A DNA stretch of 33,453 nucleotides from Anaerolineales bacterium (GCA_022865905.1 JALHUM010000328.1:1-33453), one strand, 5' to 3'; numbered from the stretch's first letter, positions 23,758-31,463 are shown. The notes: generated by a model from the sequence alone, not told the origin. Translations and numbers: made by a program.

Positions 23758-24452
23758 CACCATATTCCTGGCAGGAGCCGGTAACGGACGCGGGCGGCGT
23801 AATCCTTGTAACCTTCCAGTTCGTTTTGCAGCGTGCGATCCTCCAATGCCGTGCGGACAAACAGGTTGACCACCAGTAGTGCCATCGGGATGCAGGCCCA
23901 CAGCGAACCGAGGGCGATTGGGATGGTGATGTACGAAACCAGCAGGCTGGCATATCCGGGATGGCGGACGAAGCGGTACGGTCCACCGGTCTGGACGGTA
24001 TGGCCGCGCTCCTTTTGAATGCGGACGATAGTGGAGAAAAACTTGTTCGAAGCCATTGCCCAGGTGAAGAGAGGGTAACTCAACCCCAGCAGGACAAAAG
24101 CGGTAATCTGAACCTCGATCCTGATCCCGCCCGGCCAGCCGAAACGTTCATCCAGCCCGGCCAGGATGAGGATGAAAAGCCCGCCGAAGGCGCCGATACC
24201 GCCGATGACTTTGTCCCAGCCTTTGGCCCCCTCACCGATCTGCGAGCGTTCTTCCACTAGCTCTTTATGATGCGGCAGGAGGACGAAAACATTGAAGATC
24301 AGGAATGCCAAGTACTCACCCAGATACGCCCAGGCATTCCACCAGTCCCATTTCCAGACGGAGGCGAACAGGGCTATGGCCTGGAGCAGGACGAGGAACC
24401 CGATTTGAACAAGACGTTTGCGGATGGCAGGAGTTATTTCAGAATTCTCCAT
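23757..24452 (-). CDS. ICMT-like membrane methyltransferase
   Basis: This 231 aa protein with four to five hydrophobic helices ends in the signature of isoprenylcysteine carboxyl methyltransferase/PEMT proteins: GPYRFVRHPGYASLL (binds SAM), then a helix and EDRTLQNELEGYKDYAARVRYRLLPGIW. Bacterial members methylate small lipophilic or protein-bound carboxylates; the substrate is unknown here. The first 25 residues (TPAIRKRLVQIGFLVLLQAI) almost repeat the N-terminus of the neighbouring esterase. The stop overlaps the prs start. Its placement next to radical SAM genes is of note but may be chance. Confidence 0.85.
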   Translation of the reverse strand: MENSEITPAIRKRLVQIGFLVLLQAIALFASVWKWDWWNAWAYLGEYLAFLIFNVFVLLPHHKELVEERSQIGEGAKGWDKVIGGIGAFGGLFILILAGLDERFGWPGGIRIEVQITAFVLLGLSYPLFTWAMASNKFFSTIVRIQKERGHTVQTGGPYRFVRHPGYASLLVSYITIPIALGSLWACIPMALLVVNLFVRTALEDRTLQNELEGYKDYAARVRYRLLPGIW

Positions 24453-24473
24453 TCAGGAAATCAGGAGGCAAGG

Positions 24474-25385
24474 TCACTTCTGCAGGCCAGCATAGAATTC
24501 AATCATTCTCTCGAAAACGTAATCGCCTACCGCCAGATCACGATTCACCGTCATGTGGTTTTTATCAGGGGCATGGAATAATTCCGCAGTTGCGCCCGCG
24601 TCTCCCAGCGCGGCGGCGAGGGCTTCTGCCTGCGTCTGCGCTTCCTCACGCGCCCCGGCGTAGATCAACAGGAAAGGTGGGATGTTCTTACCCGCGGCGA
24701 CATGATACAGCGGCGAAGCATCTATCCAAACAGCCGGGTCGGTGCCGAAGGCCGTCTCGTATAGTTCCTCCACGCCGCGAGTGGGAGAGTTGATGCGGGT
24801 GGGAATGTCATACCCGGCACCATCCAGGGGCACCACGCCCTTGATTACGCTCAAGTCGAGGCCGTGAGCCTGGAGGCGGCGTTCATCGGTTGCGACCAGG
24901 GCAACGATTTGCGCTCCGGCGGAATGGCCGAGCAGGAAGATCTGCTGCGGGTCGCCACCATAAGAGGCGATGTTGTTATACACCCAGGCAATCGCCGCGG
25001 CCACGTCTTGCACGTGGATGGGGTGCATCACTGCTGGCGACAGCCGGTAGTTGACGCTGACGAACACATAACCGGCGGCGTTGAATGCCTCCGGCTTGGA
25101 ATCCACGCCGGATTTATCACCTTGTGTCCAGCCGCCGCCATGCACGAAGACCAGCACTGGCGCACTCGATGCCCCTGCCGGTACGTAAGTATCCAGCGCG
25201 TTCAGGTTGGGATCAGCATCGGGTGCATCCAGGTAGACGATATCATGGTAAACCGCCTCTTCCTGTAGCGCGGGCGTCGGGCTGGCAGGTTGCTGAGCGC
25301 TGAACCGGCAGGCGATGAGGACGTTGGCCGGGAGCAGGGCGAGGAAACCAATCTGGATGAGGCGTTTACGGATGGCAGGGGTCAT
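24474..25385 (-). CDS. Alpha/beta-hydrolase esterase, lipoprotein
   Basis: This 303 aa hydrolase is of the carboxylesterase/BD-FAE type. Oxyanion motif HGGGW (82-86), nucleophile Ser155 in GHSAG (153-157) and His277 in DKNHMTV are seen; the acid residue is less clear (GAREEAQ where GxxD is usual). Residues 1-25 form a signal peptide with lipobox LIAC, so it is probably anchored at Cys26 outside the membrane, followed by a Pro/Thr/Ala linker. That leader nearly duplicates the first helix of the ICMT-like protein downstream. The ATG has AAGGAAG. The substrate is unknown. Confidence 0.88.
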   Translation of the reverse strand: MTPAIRKRLIQIGFLALLPANVLIACRFSAQQPASPTPALQEEAVYHDIVYLDAPDADPNLNALDTYVPAGASSAPVLVFVHGGGWTQGDKSGVDSKPEAFNAAGYVFVSVNYRLSPAVMHPIHVQDVAAAIAWVYNNIASYGGDPQQIFLLGHSAGAQIVALVATDERRLQAHGLDLSVIKGVVPLDGAGYDIPTRINSPTRGVEELYETAFGTDPAVWIDASPLYHVAAGKNIPPFLLIYAGAREEAQTQAEALAAALGDAGATAELFHAPDKNHMTVNRDLAVGDYVFERMIEFYAGLQK

Positions 25386-25454
25386 GTTTCTTCCTTATGC
25401 TTTCTGCGGGGTTTCGCGAAGCATCCCCGAAGGGGGCAATCCCACCGATGAGTG

Positions 25455-26603
25455 TTATTGCTTATAAATCATCTCCCACGGGTCTTTTAGGAAATTTCCT
25501 AGGATCTTATCCGCCTTGCCTTGCGCCGGGAGCACGTCACCATCCGGCTCGACGTAGAGCCAGGCCTTGCCCGCGCCATCTATAACGCTGTCCTCGGCGG
25601 TCTCGTGCGCCACCGGGTTATCGGCAGAGTAAGGAACCGGCAGATCGAATTTGACCGAGAGGCCCAATTCGGCGGCGCGCTGGCGCAGCCTGGCGAGATC
25701 ATCTTTGAGGGAAGCATCGGAGGCGCTCAAGGAGAGGCTCTTGACTTCCAGTTTTGCCAGTCTTTCGAGGATACTCCTCCCCTTCTTGACGTTCTGCGGC
25801 GTGACGGTCAAATGCACGGTGGTGAACAGGTCTTTGGGTATGATCGTCTCCAGCGCCTTCCAGGAGGCCTCGTTCTCGGGCTGGAGGATGAAGAGCAGGT
25901 GGTCAAGCCCGGTTTGGAGCAGTAATTGGAGGTATTTCTTATCGGTCAGTTTAAGCCCGTCCGAAAGCAGGCCACAGACCTGACCGTTCTTCTCAGCGTG
26001 GGCTATCAGCGCGGGCAGATCCTCGCGCAGGGTCGGCTCGCCGCCGGTAAAGATGACGTGTGGAATGCCGGCTGTCCATGCTTTGTCCATGATGGTCTGC
26101 CATTCCTCGGTGGTCAACTCGCGGTCGACGCGCTTGGTGGGGGCGTATTCGGCCTGGGTCGCGGCGGGCAGGCGATAGGTCAGGGCGCAGTCGAGGCGCA
26201 GGGGGGCAGTCAGGGCTTGCGAATGCGGCGCGACCCGCTCGAAGTCGAGGTACGTGACCGGGTCGAGGTCCGGGGTGTGGATCATGGTGCGAATGCGTTC
26301 CGTAAAATCCAAGAAATCCTGTTTGGCCGTCGCCCGGCTGACGCGATAACGCCTGGCGAGCTGATTGACAGCCTCGTCGGGGGCCGTGCCCTTGATCATG
26401 TGATAGGCGTACTCGGCTGCGGTCGGATTGAGGTGCAAGACAGTCGCCGCGTTGACGATCAAAATGCCGGAGCCATCCGGCTGCATACGCAGATGCAGCC
26501 GGTAGGCGGGTTCGTCAGGTTGGGATTGGTAATGGTGCGTGCCGGCCGGCAGCGGTTGGGTGCGGGTGAATTGTTCGCGCAGGAAATTGATAATGGAAGA
26601 CAT
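25455..26603 (-). CDS. Radical-SAM-like protein lacking all Fe-S cysteines (pseudoenzyme)
   Basis: This 382 aa paralogue of the enzyme at 27502-28887 has a PqqD-like domain at about 35-108 (VLHLNPTAAEYAYHMIKG, then YRVSRATAKQDF) and a radical SAM barrel from 135 onward with TGGEPTLREDLP (186-197). At the position of CxxxCxxC it has Leu145, Thr149 and Glu152 (YRLPAATQAEYA), and the SPASM cysteines are absent; only Cys139 and Cys210 remain in the whole protein. The C-terminal VEPDGDVLPAQGKADKILGN is kept in form. It cannot hold the [4Fe-4S] cluster, so it is probably a substrate-recognition or scaffold subunit. The frame is intact, arguing against simple decay. Confidence 0.88.
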   Translation of the reverse strand: MSSIINFLREQFTRTQPLPAGTHHYQSQPDEPAYRLHLRMQPDGSGILIVNAATVLHLNPTAAEYAYHMIKGTAPDEAVNQLARRYRVSRATAKQDFLDFTERIRTMIHTPDLDPVTYLDFERVAPHSQALTAPLRLDCALTYRLPAATQAEYAPTKRVDRELTTEEWQTIMDKAWTAGIPHVIFTGGEPTLREDLPALIAHAEKNGQVCGLLSDGLKLTDKKYLQLLLQTGLDHLLFILQPENEASWKALETIIPKDLFTTVHLTVTPQNVKKGRSILERLAKLEVKSLSLSASDASLKDDLARLRQRAAELGLSVKFDLPVPYSADNPVAHETAEDSVIDGAGKAWLYVEPDGDVLPAQGKADKILGNFLKDPWEMIYKQ

Positions 26604-26648
26604 AGGTGCTCCTTTTCCGATTTACGATTTCGGATTTACGAGTGATGA

Positions 26649-26996
26649 TTATTCGCGGATAAAGTTCGGCATTTCAAAGGGGATTTCAATGGATAGCTCG
26701 ACAAAACCGGTATAGACGCCATCCTTATACCAGGGCGTCTGGTAGATTAGTTTCTTCTTGCCTTTCTTTTCGATGGTGTACACGTTTTTCTGCTGCCTGT
26801 CCAACATGCGTTCCAGTTGACTGCGGGCGGGTTCGGGATGGCAGTCGAGCACGTTCTTGCCGATGAGACCGCGCCCGCCATCCTCGGCGAATGTCCCGGC
26901 CGCCTTGTCGTTCATCTCTAGGATGATGCCATTTAGATCGCAGACGGTGATGGCAGCGGGGAATTCCTTGACCCAGGAGCTATCGTTAGCATTCAT
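26649..26996 (-). CDS. Small PAS-fold protein, DCHPEP type (copy 2)
   Basis: This 115 aa protein starts at ATG 26996, with AGGAAAAGG upstream; a GTG at 27002 is less likely. It is a single PAS-like domain: ITVCDLNGIILEMNDKA opens the fold, GKNVLDCHPEPAR (47-59) is a characteristic loop and helix, and YKDGVYTGFVELSIEIP closes it. Its Cys52/His53 in DCHPEP could bind a metal, haem or cluster, or be redox active. It shares about half its residues with the neighbour at 27089. There is no output domain, so it should act through a partner, presumably one of the radical SAM proteins on either side. Confidence 0.8.
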   Translation of the reverse strand: MNANDSSWVKEFPAAITVCDLNGIILEMNDKAAGTFAEDGGRGLIGKNVLDCHPEPARSQLERMLDRQQKNVYTIEKKGKKKLIYQTPWYKDGVYTGFVELSIEIPFEMPNFIRE

Positions 26997-27017
26997 AATC
27001 ACCTTTTCCTGATAAAT

Positions 27018-27068
27018 GTAGTGGCGACTTTAGTCGCTTCTTAGCCGAACGACTGAAGTCGTTACTAC
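27018..27068. repeat. Palindromic repeat between the two PAS genes
   Basis: GTAGTGGCGACTTTAGTCGC (27018-27037) and CGACTGAAGTCGTTACTAC (27050-27068) form a long imperfect stem; most mismatches are G-U compatible. Each arm also contains its own smaller palindrome (CGACTTTAGTCG, CGACTGAAGTCG). It looks like a dispersed REP-like element and could terminate or stabilise the transcript. Confidence 0.65.
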
Positions 27069-27088
27069 GTTTTAGTGATTTACTGAGG

Positions 27089-27436
27089 CTACTTGCGCAT
27101 GTAATGTGGCATTTCTTCCGGTACTTCAAAGGAGATTTCGACGAACCCGGCGTATTGTCCTTCCTTATACCAGGGAGCCTGATAGAAGAAGCGTTTCGCG
27201 CCATTTTCGGTGTTGTAGTAGGCATTCGAGAGATGTTTAGCCATCATGCCTTCAAGTTTGGCGCGTGAGGGTTCGGGGTGGCAGTCGAGCACATTCGAGC
27301 CAAGCAGGCCGCGCCCGCCGTCCACCGCGAAGAGCGACTCGGCCTCAGCATTCATTTCGAGGATGACGCAGTCCGCGCCACAGACCATGATCTCAGCGGG
27401 AAGTTCTTTGGCCCAGGAGTGGTGTGGATCGGTCAT
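27089..27436 (-). CDS. Small PAS-fold protein, DCHPEP type (copy 1)
   Basis: This 115 aa protein starts at ATG 27436 (GGAGAG just upstream; the longer frame to 27469 lacks support). The layout matches copy 2: IMVCGADCVILEMNAEAESL, then LGSNVLDCHPEPSRAKLEGMM (46-66), FYQAPWYKEGQYAGFVEISF and a C-terminal PHYMRK. An extra Cys23 is present. PAS proteins with CHPxP loops occur next to haem or redox sensors, but no function is known for this type. It lies 65 bp after the radical SAM gene, suggesting a shared transcript and a sensing or electron-transfer role for that enzyme. Confidence 0.8.
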   Translation of the reverse strand: MTDPHHSWAKELPAEIMVCGADCVILEMNAEAESLFAVDGGRGLLGSNVLDCHPEPSRAKLEGMMAKHLSNAYYNTENGAKRFFYQAPWYKEGQYAGFVEISFEVPEEMPHYMRK

Positions 27437-27501
27437 GGACTCTCCAAAACGGAAATGGGTAACGAGCAATAAGTGCCGAGTGACGGGAAATGAATGTCAG
27501 G

Positions 27502-28887
27502 TCAACTCGGTACTTGTTTTTTATTACTCGGAAACTGCAGCGGGCAGCCACCGCCGCACTCGGCCAGCAGGAGACAGCCGCTGCATTTTTCGGGTAATCC
27601 TTTCCGCTCGCGAAGCTTGATTGCCAGTTCATGATTCCAGATGGTATCCCACTCATCCGTGAGCAGGTTGCCCAGTTGGTGATAATACGACTGACAGGGA
27701 AGCACGCCGCCATCCGGCTCGACGCACATGTTGTAAAGAGCAGCGGTGCAGCCCTTCACGCCCAAATCCAGCGATATCGGATCGAAGCCGCAGTATTGCG
27801 TCGGCGTGTACCAAATCAGGTGCTGGTTGTGCGCTTCGGTCTTGGCGCGGGCGATTTTCAACAGCGGCGTCAGTTCGCGCTCCGGCAGGCCAGTACCAAC
27901 TTTGGCGCCGCGGCCGGAGTAGATCAACGCATTCAGGCCGACTGTCGGGACGCCAAGCTCGCCCAGGAAATCGAGGGTAGCTGGCAGCGTGGAGAAGTTG
28001 TCCCGCAGCATGGTCGTGTTGGTCATCACGTACAACGGACTGGCGAGAACGTTGCGAATGCCTTTGACCGTCTGCTGGAAAGCGCCTTTGGCGCGCACCA
28101 TCCGGTCGTGGATTACGGGGTCGTGCGATTCGAGCGTGATCTGCACGTGGTCAAGTCCGGCCTCAATCAATTTCTCCACGTAGCGCGAGTCCGAGAGGCG
28201 GCGGGCGTTGGTGTTCAGGCCGGTGATCTGCCCGTTGCGCTCGGCGCGGGCAATGAGTTCGGGCAGATCGTCGCGCAGGGTCGGCTCGCCGCCGGTGAAG
28301 ATGATGTGCGGGATGCCAAGCTCCCAGGCTTTGTCGAGGACGCACTTCCAATCGTTGGTAGGGAGTTCGCCCGGACCTAACCCCCCGTTCCCCCCTTCCC
28401 TTGATGGGAAGGGGGGCGCAGGGGGGATAGGTCGCACATTATAGCAATGCGCGCAATCGTTGTTGCAGCGGTAGGTCAGCGCTAGGTCGAGGCGGTACGG
28501 CGCCGAGGGCCGCGCCGAGAACGGGGCGGTGACCTCTAATTCCAGGTCGTGGATCGGGCAGGCACCGTCGGGGCGAAGCAATTCAGAAATCTGCAGGCGG
28601 AAGGATAAAATATCTTCGTTTACTTGTTTCCTTGCTACTCGATATTTTTTTACTGTCGTTATGCCAATTTCATCATCCTGCTTGCCTTCTAGTATCATCC
28701 AAGCCATCAACGCCGCGGTCGGGTTCAAGTGCATGATGCGGTTGGCGTTGACGATCAGCGTGCCGTGCCCATCCGCGTCGAGGCGCAGATGGACGCGGCT
28801 CTTCTCGTCACCGTCCTCGCGGCGGTAATGATACAAGCCAGGTTCGGGGTGCGGCGTGCGAGGAGCGGGCTTGAACAAGTTCATCAT
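27502..28887 (-). CDS. Radical SAM/SPASM protein with N-terminal PqqD-like domain
   Basis: This 461 aa protein has a PqqD-like peptide-recognition domain at about 33-103 (LIVNANRIMHLNPTAALMAWMILEGK). The radical SAM cluster cysteines are Cys141, Cys145 and Cys148 (YRCNNDCAHCYN), GGEP is at 199-202, and a SPASM-type C-terminal region has Cys380, 388, 398, 435, 438, 444 and 448 for auxiliary clusters. Enzymes of this build modify peptides or proteins (thioether or C-C crosslinks, as in PqqE, AlbA and CteB). Residues about 153-172 (IPPAPPFPSREGGNGGLGPG) are encoded by an inserted palindromic repeat, in frame, just after the cluster motif. The gene starts 39 bp after the stop of the Cys-tail membrane protein, its likely substrate. 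Confidence 0.9.
   Translation of the reverse strand: MMNLFKPAPRTPHPEPGLYHYRREDGDEKSRVHLRLDADGHGTLIVNANRIMHLNPTAALMAWMILEGKQDDEIGITTVKKYRVARKQVNEDILSFRLQISELLRPDGACPIHDLELEVTAPFSARPSAPYRLDLALTYRCNNDCAHCYNVRPIPPAPPFPSREGGNGGLGPGELPTNDWKCVLDKAWELGIPHIIFTGGEPTLRDDLPELIARAERNGQITGLNTNARRLSDSRYVEKLIEAGLDHVQITLESHDPVIHDRMVRAKGAFQQTVKGIRNVLASPLYVMTNTTMLRDNFSTLPATLDFLGELGVPTVGLNALIYSGRGAKVGTGLPERELTPLLKIARAKTEAHNQHLIWYTPTQYCGFDPISLDLGVKGCTAALYNMCVEPDGGVLPCQSYYHQLGNLLTDEWDTIWNHELAIKLRERKGLPEKCSGCLLLAECGGGCPLQFPSNKKQVPS
28376..28431. repeat. Palindromic repeat inside the radical SAM gene
   Basis: CCTAACCCCCCGTTCCCCCC and GGGGGGCGCAGGGGGGATAGG, with TTCCC/GGGAA next to the centre, form a 56 bp imperfect palindrome. 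It lies in the coding region between the cluster motif and the barrel and keeps the frame open; the paralogue at 25455 has no equivalent residues. Confidence 0.8.
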
Positions 28888-28926
28888 ATTACCTATAACT
28901 GGTCGCTGAATACTGATTACTGGCTA

Positions 28927-30588
28927 TTATCTTCCTCCCCCCGCACAGGCGCAGGCGCAACCGGCGCAGGCGCAGGCGCAGGCGCAGGCGCGGCCACCGC
29001 CACCGCCGCCACCCTTCCAACTGCTGCTGGAGGAGGTCTTTGGAACTGGGTTGGTGCGGTTGGTTACACCGGAGGTGAAGGCGCTCACGTCGCCGATGAT
29101 CTTGCTGGAGAAGTTTTGCACGCCGCCGACCACGGAGGCGGCGAATGTGGCGCCGGGCAGGGAGGATCGCCCGCCGGTTGCTGCTGGGGTAATCGAGCCT
29201 ACCTTGGGAGCGCCGGTCGTCACAGGCCGGAAGGTCGGGTCGTAGCGTCCCCACCACATCGGAATGAAGATCGGCCCGGTGAAGGCGCGCCGTGTGCGCT
29301 CGTCATAATCCTTGTCGAGCATGGTCCATTCCAGCGCCTCCTCGTACATCTGGCTCTTGACCTCGGGTGTGCCGGCCGCTTCGATCTGCTGCCAGGCGCG
29401 TTCCATGATGCTCTTGTAGTATGAAATCGATTCCTTTCGGCTGAATCCTTTCATCTTGTCGCCAACGGATTTGACCAGGTTGACGGTCATCTCTTGCAGG
29501 CCTTTCTTGGGTATATTGTTCGGGTCGCTGAAGGCCTTCAGGAAATCTTTTTCGTACTCGTGCAATCCTTCCGGCAGGGGTTGAACGACCTGCAACTTGA
29601 GCGGGTCGCGGGTGATGACCGAGGCGGCGTTCTTCTTGACCACGCTGAACAGGATCATGGTCATCACCTTGTCGAGCGGCTGTTCCATCAGGATGGCAGC
29701 TTCGACCGAGGTAAGGCCGCGTTTGACCCCGTGCCCTTCGATGGAGATTTTGGGCGGCAGGTATTGCATCTTGCGCCGCCGCCCATTGATCGCGCTCAAG
29801 AGCGGTACGCCGACGAAGAACAGGCCGCAGCAGGCGAAGAAGGCGAAAGAGGTGAGTGTATCCGCGCTGATGCCCAATTGCTCCCAAATCGAAGGTTGGA
29901 CAATCGCCGAAGCAGGCACATACTGCTTGGGAAAGGACATGCCGAACGTGTATTGGGTGTAGCCGTTGGCGTCCGCGCTGTGCCAGGTATAGGTAACGCG
30001 ATTCTGGTTGTCGTATGCCGCCTGGGGCGCATCGTTCCCCGGCCAGCCGCCGCTCGGATTGTGGTAACGCGGCTCACCTGGTTGCATGTCCGGCGGCAAA
30101 TGGAAGACAACTGTCAGGTCGGTTGCGCCGTGCGCCGTAGTCCAGTATGCTGGCGCGAATTCGCCGCTGGCGTATGTTTTTGGCTCGTTCGTGTCGTTGT
30201 AGAGCATGTTGGTGATTCGCCCTACAGCAACGTGGACGTGGCCCGTGTCTCCAGGGCGGATGGCATACGCGCCCATATCCACCGAAAACCCGTAAGGCCC
30301 ATCTCCCTGGAAGTCCGACGAAATGGACAGCGAATTACCGTCCACGTCAGCCGTGATGCTGCTGAAATCGTAATTGCTATTCGGCATACCCACGTCCACG
30401 AAGTCAATCACGTGTGCGCCAGGGTCATTGGTAAATACGAAGTAATAATCCAATGAAAGCGTGCCGTCGCTATTCCAGAATACGTGGACAATTTCCTGGT
30501 TGAGGTTGAAGGAATATTCCTGGGCGGCCGCGCTGGTTGTCGTTACCAGCAAGAGGACGGTGACGAGAAGAAAAATAATTCGTTTCAT
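28927..30588 (-). CDS. DUF2207-like membrane protein with C-terminal Ala-Cys repeat
   Basis: This 553 aa protein has a signal peptide at 1-22 (LLLVTTTSAAAQ). A beta-rich extracellular domain (23-240) resembles DUF2207 N-domains. One membrane helix lies at about 248-270 (FAFFACCGLFFVGVPLL), then a helical cytosolic part (about 290-450) and a Ser/Gly-rich linker. The last 21 residues begin RACACACAC and end ACAGGGR: seven cysteines (535, 537, 539, 541, 544, 546, 548) alternate with Ala after seven glycines. With one helix after a signal peptide the tail is cytosolic, within reach of the radical SAM enzyme encoded 39 bp downstream. At DNA level the tail is a run of six-base GCAGGC-type repeats (28936-28998). 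The ATG has AGGAGG. The tail could alternatively bind metals. Confidence 0.8.
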   Translation of the reverse strand: MKRIIFLLVTVLLLVTTTSAAAQEYSFNLNQEIVHVFWNSDGTLSLDYYFVFTNDPGAHVIDFVDVGMPNSNYDFSSITADVDGNSLSISSDFQGDGPYGFSVDMGAYAIRPGDTGHVHVAVGRITNMLYNDTNEPKTYASGEFAPAYWTTAHGATDLTVVFHLPPDMQPGEPRYHNPSGGWPGNDAPQAAYDNQNRVTYTWHSADANGYTQYTFGMSFPKQYVPASAIVQPSIWEQLGISADTLTSFAFFACCGLFFVGVPLLSAINGRRRKMQYLPPKISIEGHGVKRGLTSVEAAILMEQPLDKVMTMILFSVVKKNAASVITRDPLKLQVVQPLPEGLHEYEKDFLKAFSDPNNIPKKGLQEMTVNLVKSVGDKMKGFSRKESISYYKSIMERAWQQIEAAGTPEVKSQMYEEALEWTMLDKDYDERTRRAFTGPIFIPMWWGRYDPTFRPVTTGAPKVGSITPAATGGRSSLPGATFAASVVGGVQNFSSKIIGDVSAFTSGVTNRTNPVPKTSSSSSWKGGGGGGGRACACACACAGCACACAGGGR

Positions 30589-30607
30589 TGCTACCTCCTG
30601 AAATTCA

Positions 30608-30660
30608 TGTCACGTGTCACCCTTCAGGCTTCGCCCTCGAGGCAGGCGTGACACATGACA
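30608..30660. repeat. Hairpin between zinc-ribbon and DUF2207-like genes
   Basis: TGTCACGTGTCAC (30608-30620) and GTGACACATGACA (30648-30660) pair with one mismatch around a 27 nt loop. There is no T-run. It is probably a dispersed palindrome, possibly damping read-through to the next gene. Confidence 0.55.
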
Positions 30661-30680
30661 CCTGAACACTTGACGCTCTT

Positions 30681-31076
30681 TTACCACTTCGGCTCTTCTG
30701 TCAGTTGATAGATCGTATTGCAATACGGGCAGGTGACCATCGGCGCGCCATTGACCAGTTTGATGTTGTCGGCGGTCAGCTCACCGCCGCAGGAACGGCA
30801 TTTCATGGCTTCGATCTTGGTCTCGCCGGGCAGATCAATTTTCAGGGTGACGTTCTGCGCGGTTTCCTGTTTTGTTTTGCGCGCGGCAAGAATGATCAAT
30901 GCGATCCCGCCTACGAGCGCGATAGCGCCAACGCACATTCCGGCACTTCCAACCTCTGTTACACCTTGTGCTCCGCCAGAAGCGCCAAGGAGAATAAAGC
31001 CTCCCACGCAAATGCCAGCAGCGGCCAGGAGAAGAAGAATTACTGCGCCGACATACATCCAGGTTGTAGGTTTCAT
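30681..31076 (-). CDS. Two-helix membrane protein with C-terminal zinc ribbon
   Basis: This 131 aa protein has two hydrophobic helices at about 7-31 and 44-65, then a basic turn (AARKTKQE), a short strand segment and a zinc ribbon: CRSCGGELTADNIKLV, then VTCPYCNTIYQL. Both termini are probably cytosolic. The ATG has GGAGG. The specific family is not recognised; the CxxC...CPYC module is common in proteins that bind nucleic acid or protein partners at the membrane. It precedes the DUF2207-like gene by 92 bp in the same orientation and may belong to the same membrane assembly. Confidence 0.75.
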   Translation of the reverse strand: MKPTTWMYVGAVILLLLAAAGICVGGFILLGASGGAQGVTEVGSAGMCVGAIALVGGIALIILAARKTKQETAQNVTLKIDLPGETKIEAMKCRSCGGELTADNIKLVNGAPMVTCPYCNTIYQLTEEPKW

Positions 31077-31151
31077 GCTTGCCTCCGTATAATCTAAGGT
31101 GATATACGTTCCAAGATATGCAACGGTTTAAATCAGAAAGTATCCAAGAAT

Positions 31152-31463
31152 CTAGAATACGGGAACGCCTGCCAGGAGATCCTTCTCGGCGGTCAGATCG
31201 CTGGTGGTGATCACGCCTCTTTCACCACGCGCCAGATATTGCACAGCCTCGCCGACCTCGAAAGTGCTGGCCCAAAATACCTTCCGCTGACCGGTAACGA
31301 ATTGCTTGCCTCGTTTCAACCGCGCCACCAGGTCCCGCCGGTCGAGCAGGATGAGGTCCGACCAGGTTGCGCCGCGTCGTTCGTAGATGCGCGCCAGGGC
31401 GATCTTCCCATCCGGTGCATAATGCACGGCCTCGATCACTGCATCGAATTTCGGACGTTTCAT
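31152..31463 (-). CDS. Conserved-looking hypothetical protein, 103 aa
   Basis: This is a soluble, strand-rich protein without signal or membrane segments: FDAVIEAVHYAPDGKIALAR, RGATWSDLILLDRRDLVARL, GKQFVTGQRKVFWASTFEVG. The start is supported by GGAGG 8-10 nt upstream. I do not recognise the family; the pattern suggests a small beta-barrel or OB-like fold. It lies upstream of the zinc-ribbon gene in the same direction with a 75 bp gap, and downstream of tRNA-Pro. Confidence 0.7.
   Translation of the reverse strand: MKRPKFDAVIEAVHYAPDGKIALARIYERRGATWSDLILLDRRDLVARLKRGKQFVTGQRKVFWASTFEVGEAVQYLARGERGVITTSDLTAEKDLLAGVPVF

Noticed and set aside
23758-23901. 46-residue N-terminal extension of prs
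   Set aside because: It lies inside the coding region of the ICMT-like gene in another frame and is not Prs-like.
25455-26603. Pseudogene call for the cluster-less radical SAM paralogue
   Set aside because: A full-length open frame, kept GGEP motif, intact PqqD domain and tidy gene spacing speak for a maintained protein.
28927-29010. Ala-Cys tail as a frameshift artefact of a six-base repeat
   Set aside because: The repeat unit is six bases, so copy changes keep the frame, and the tail ends in a distinct GGGR before the stop; a true biological tail is more likely, though slippage could vary its length.
29494-30456. 320-codon open frame on the plus strand
   Set aside because: It is antisense to the DUF2207-like gene and shows no recognisable motif.
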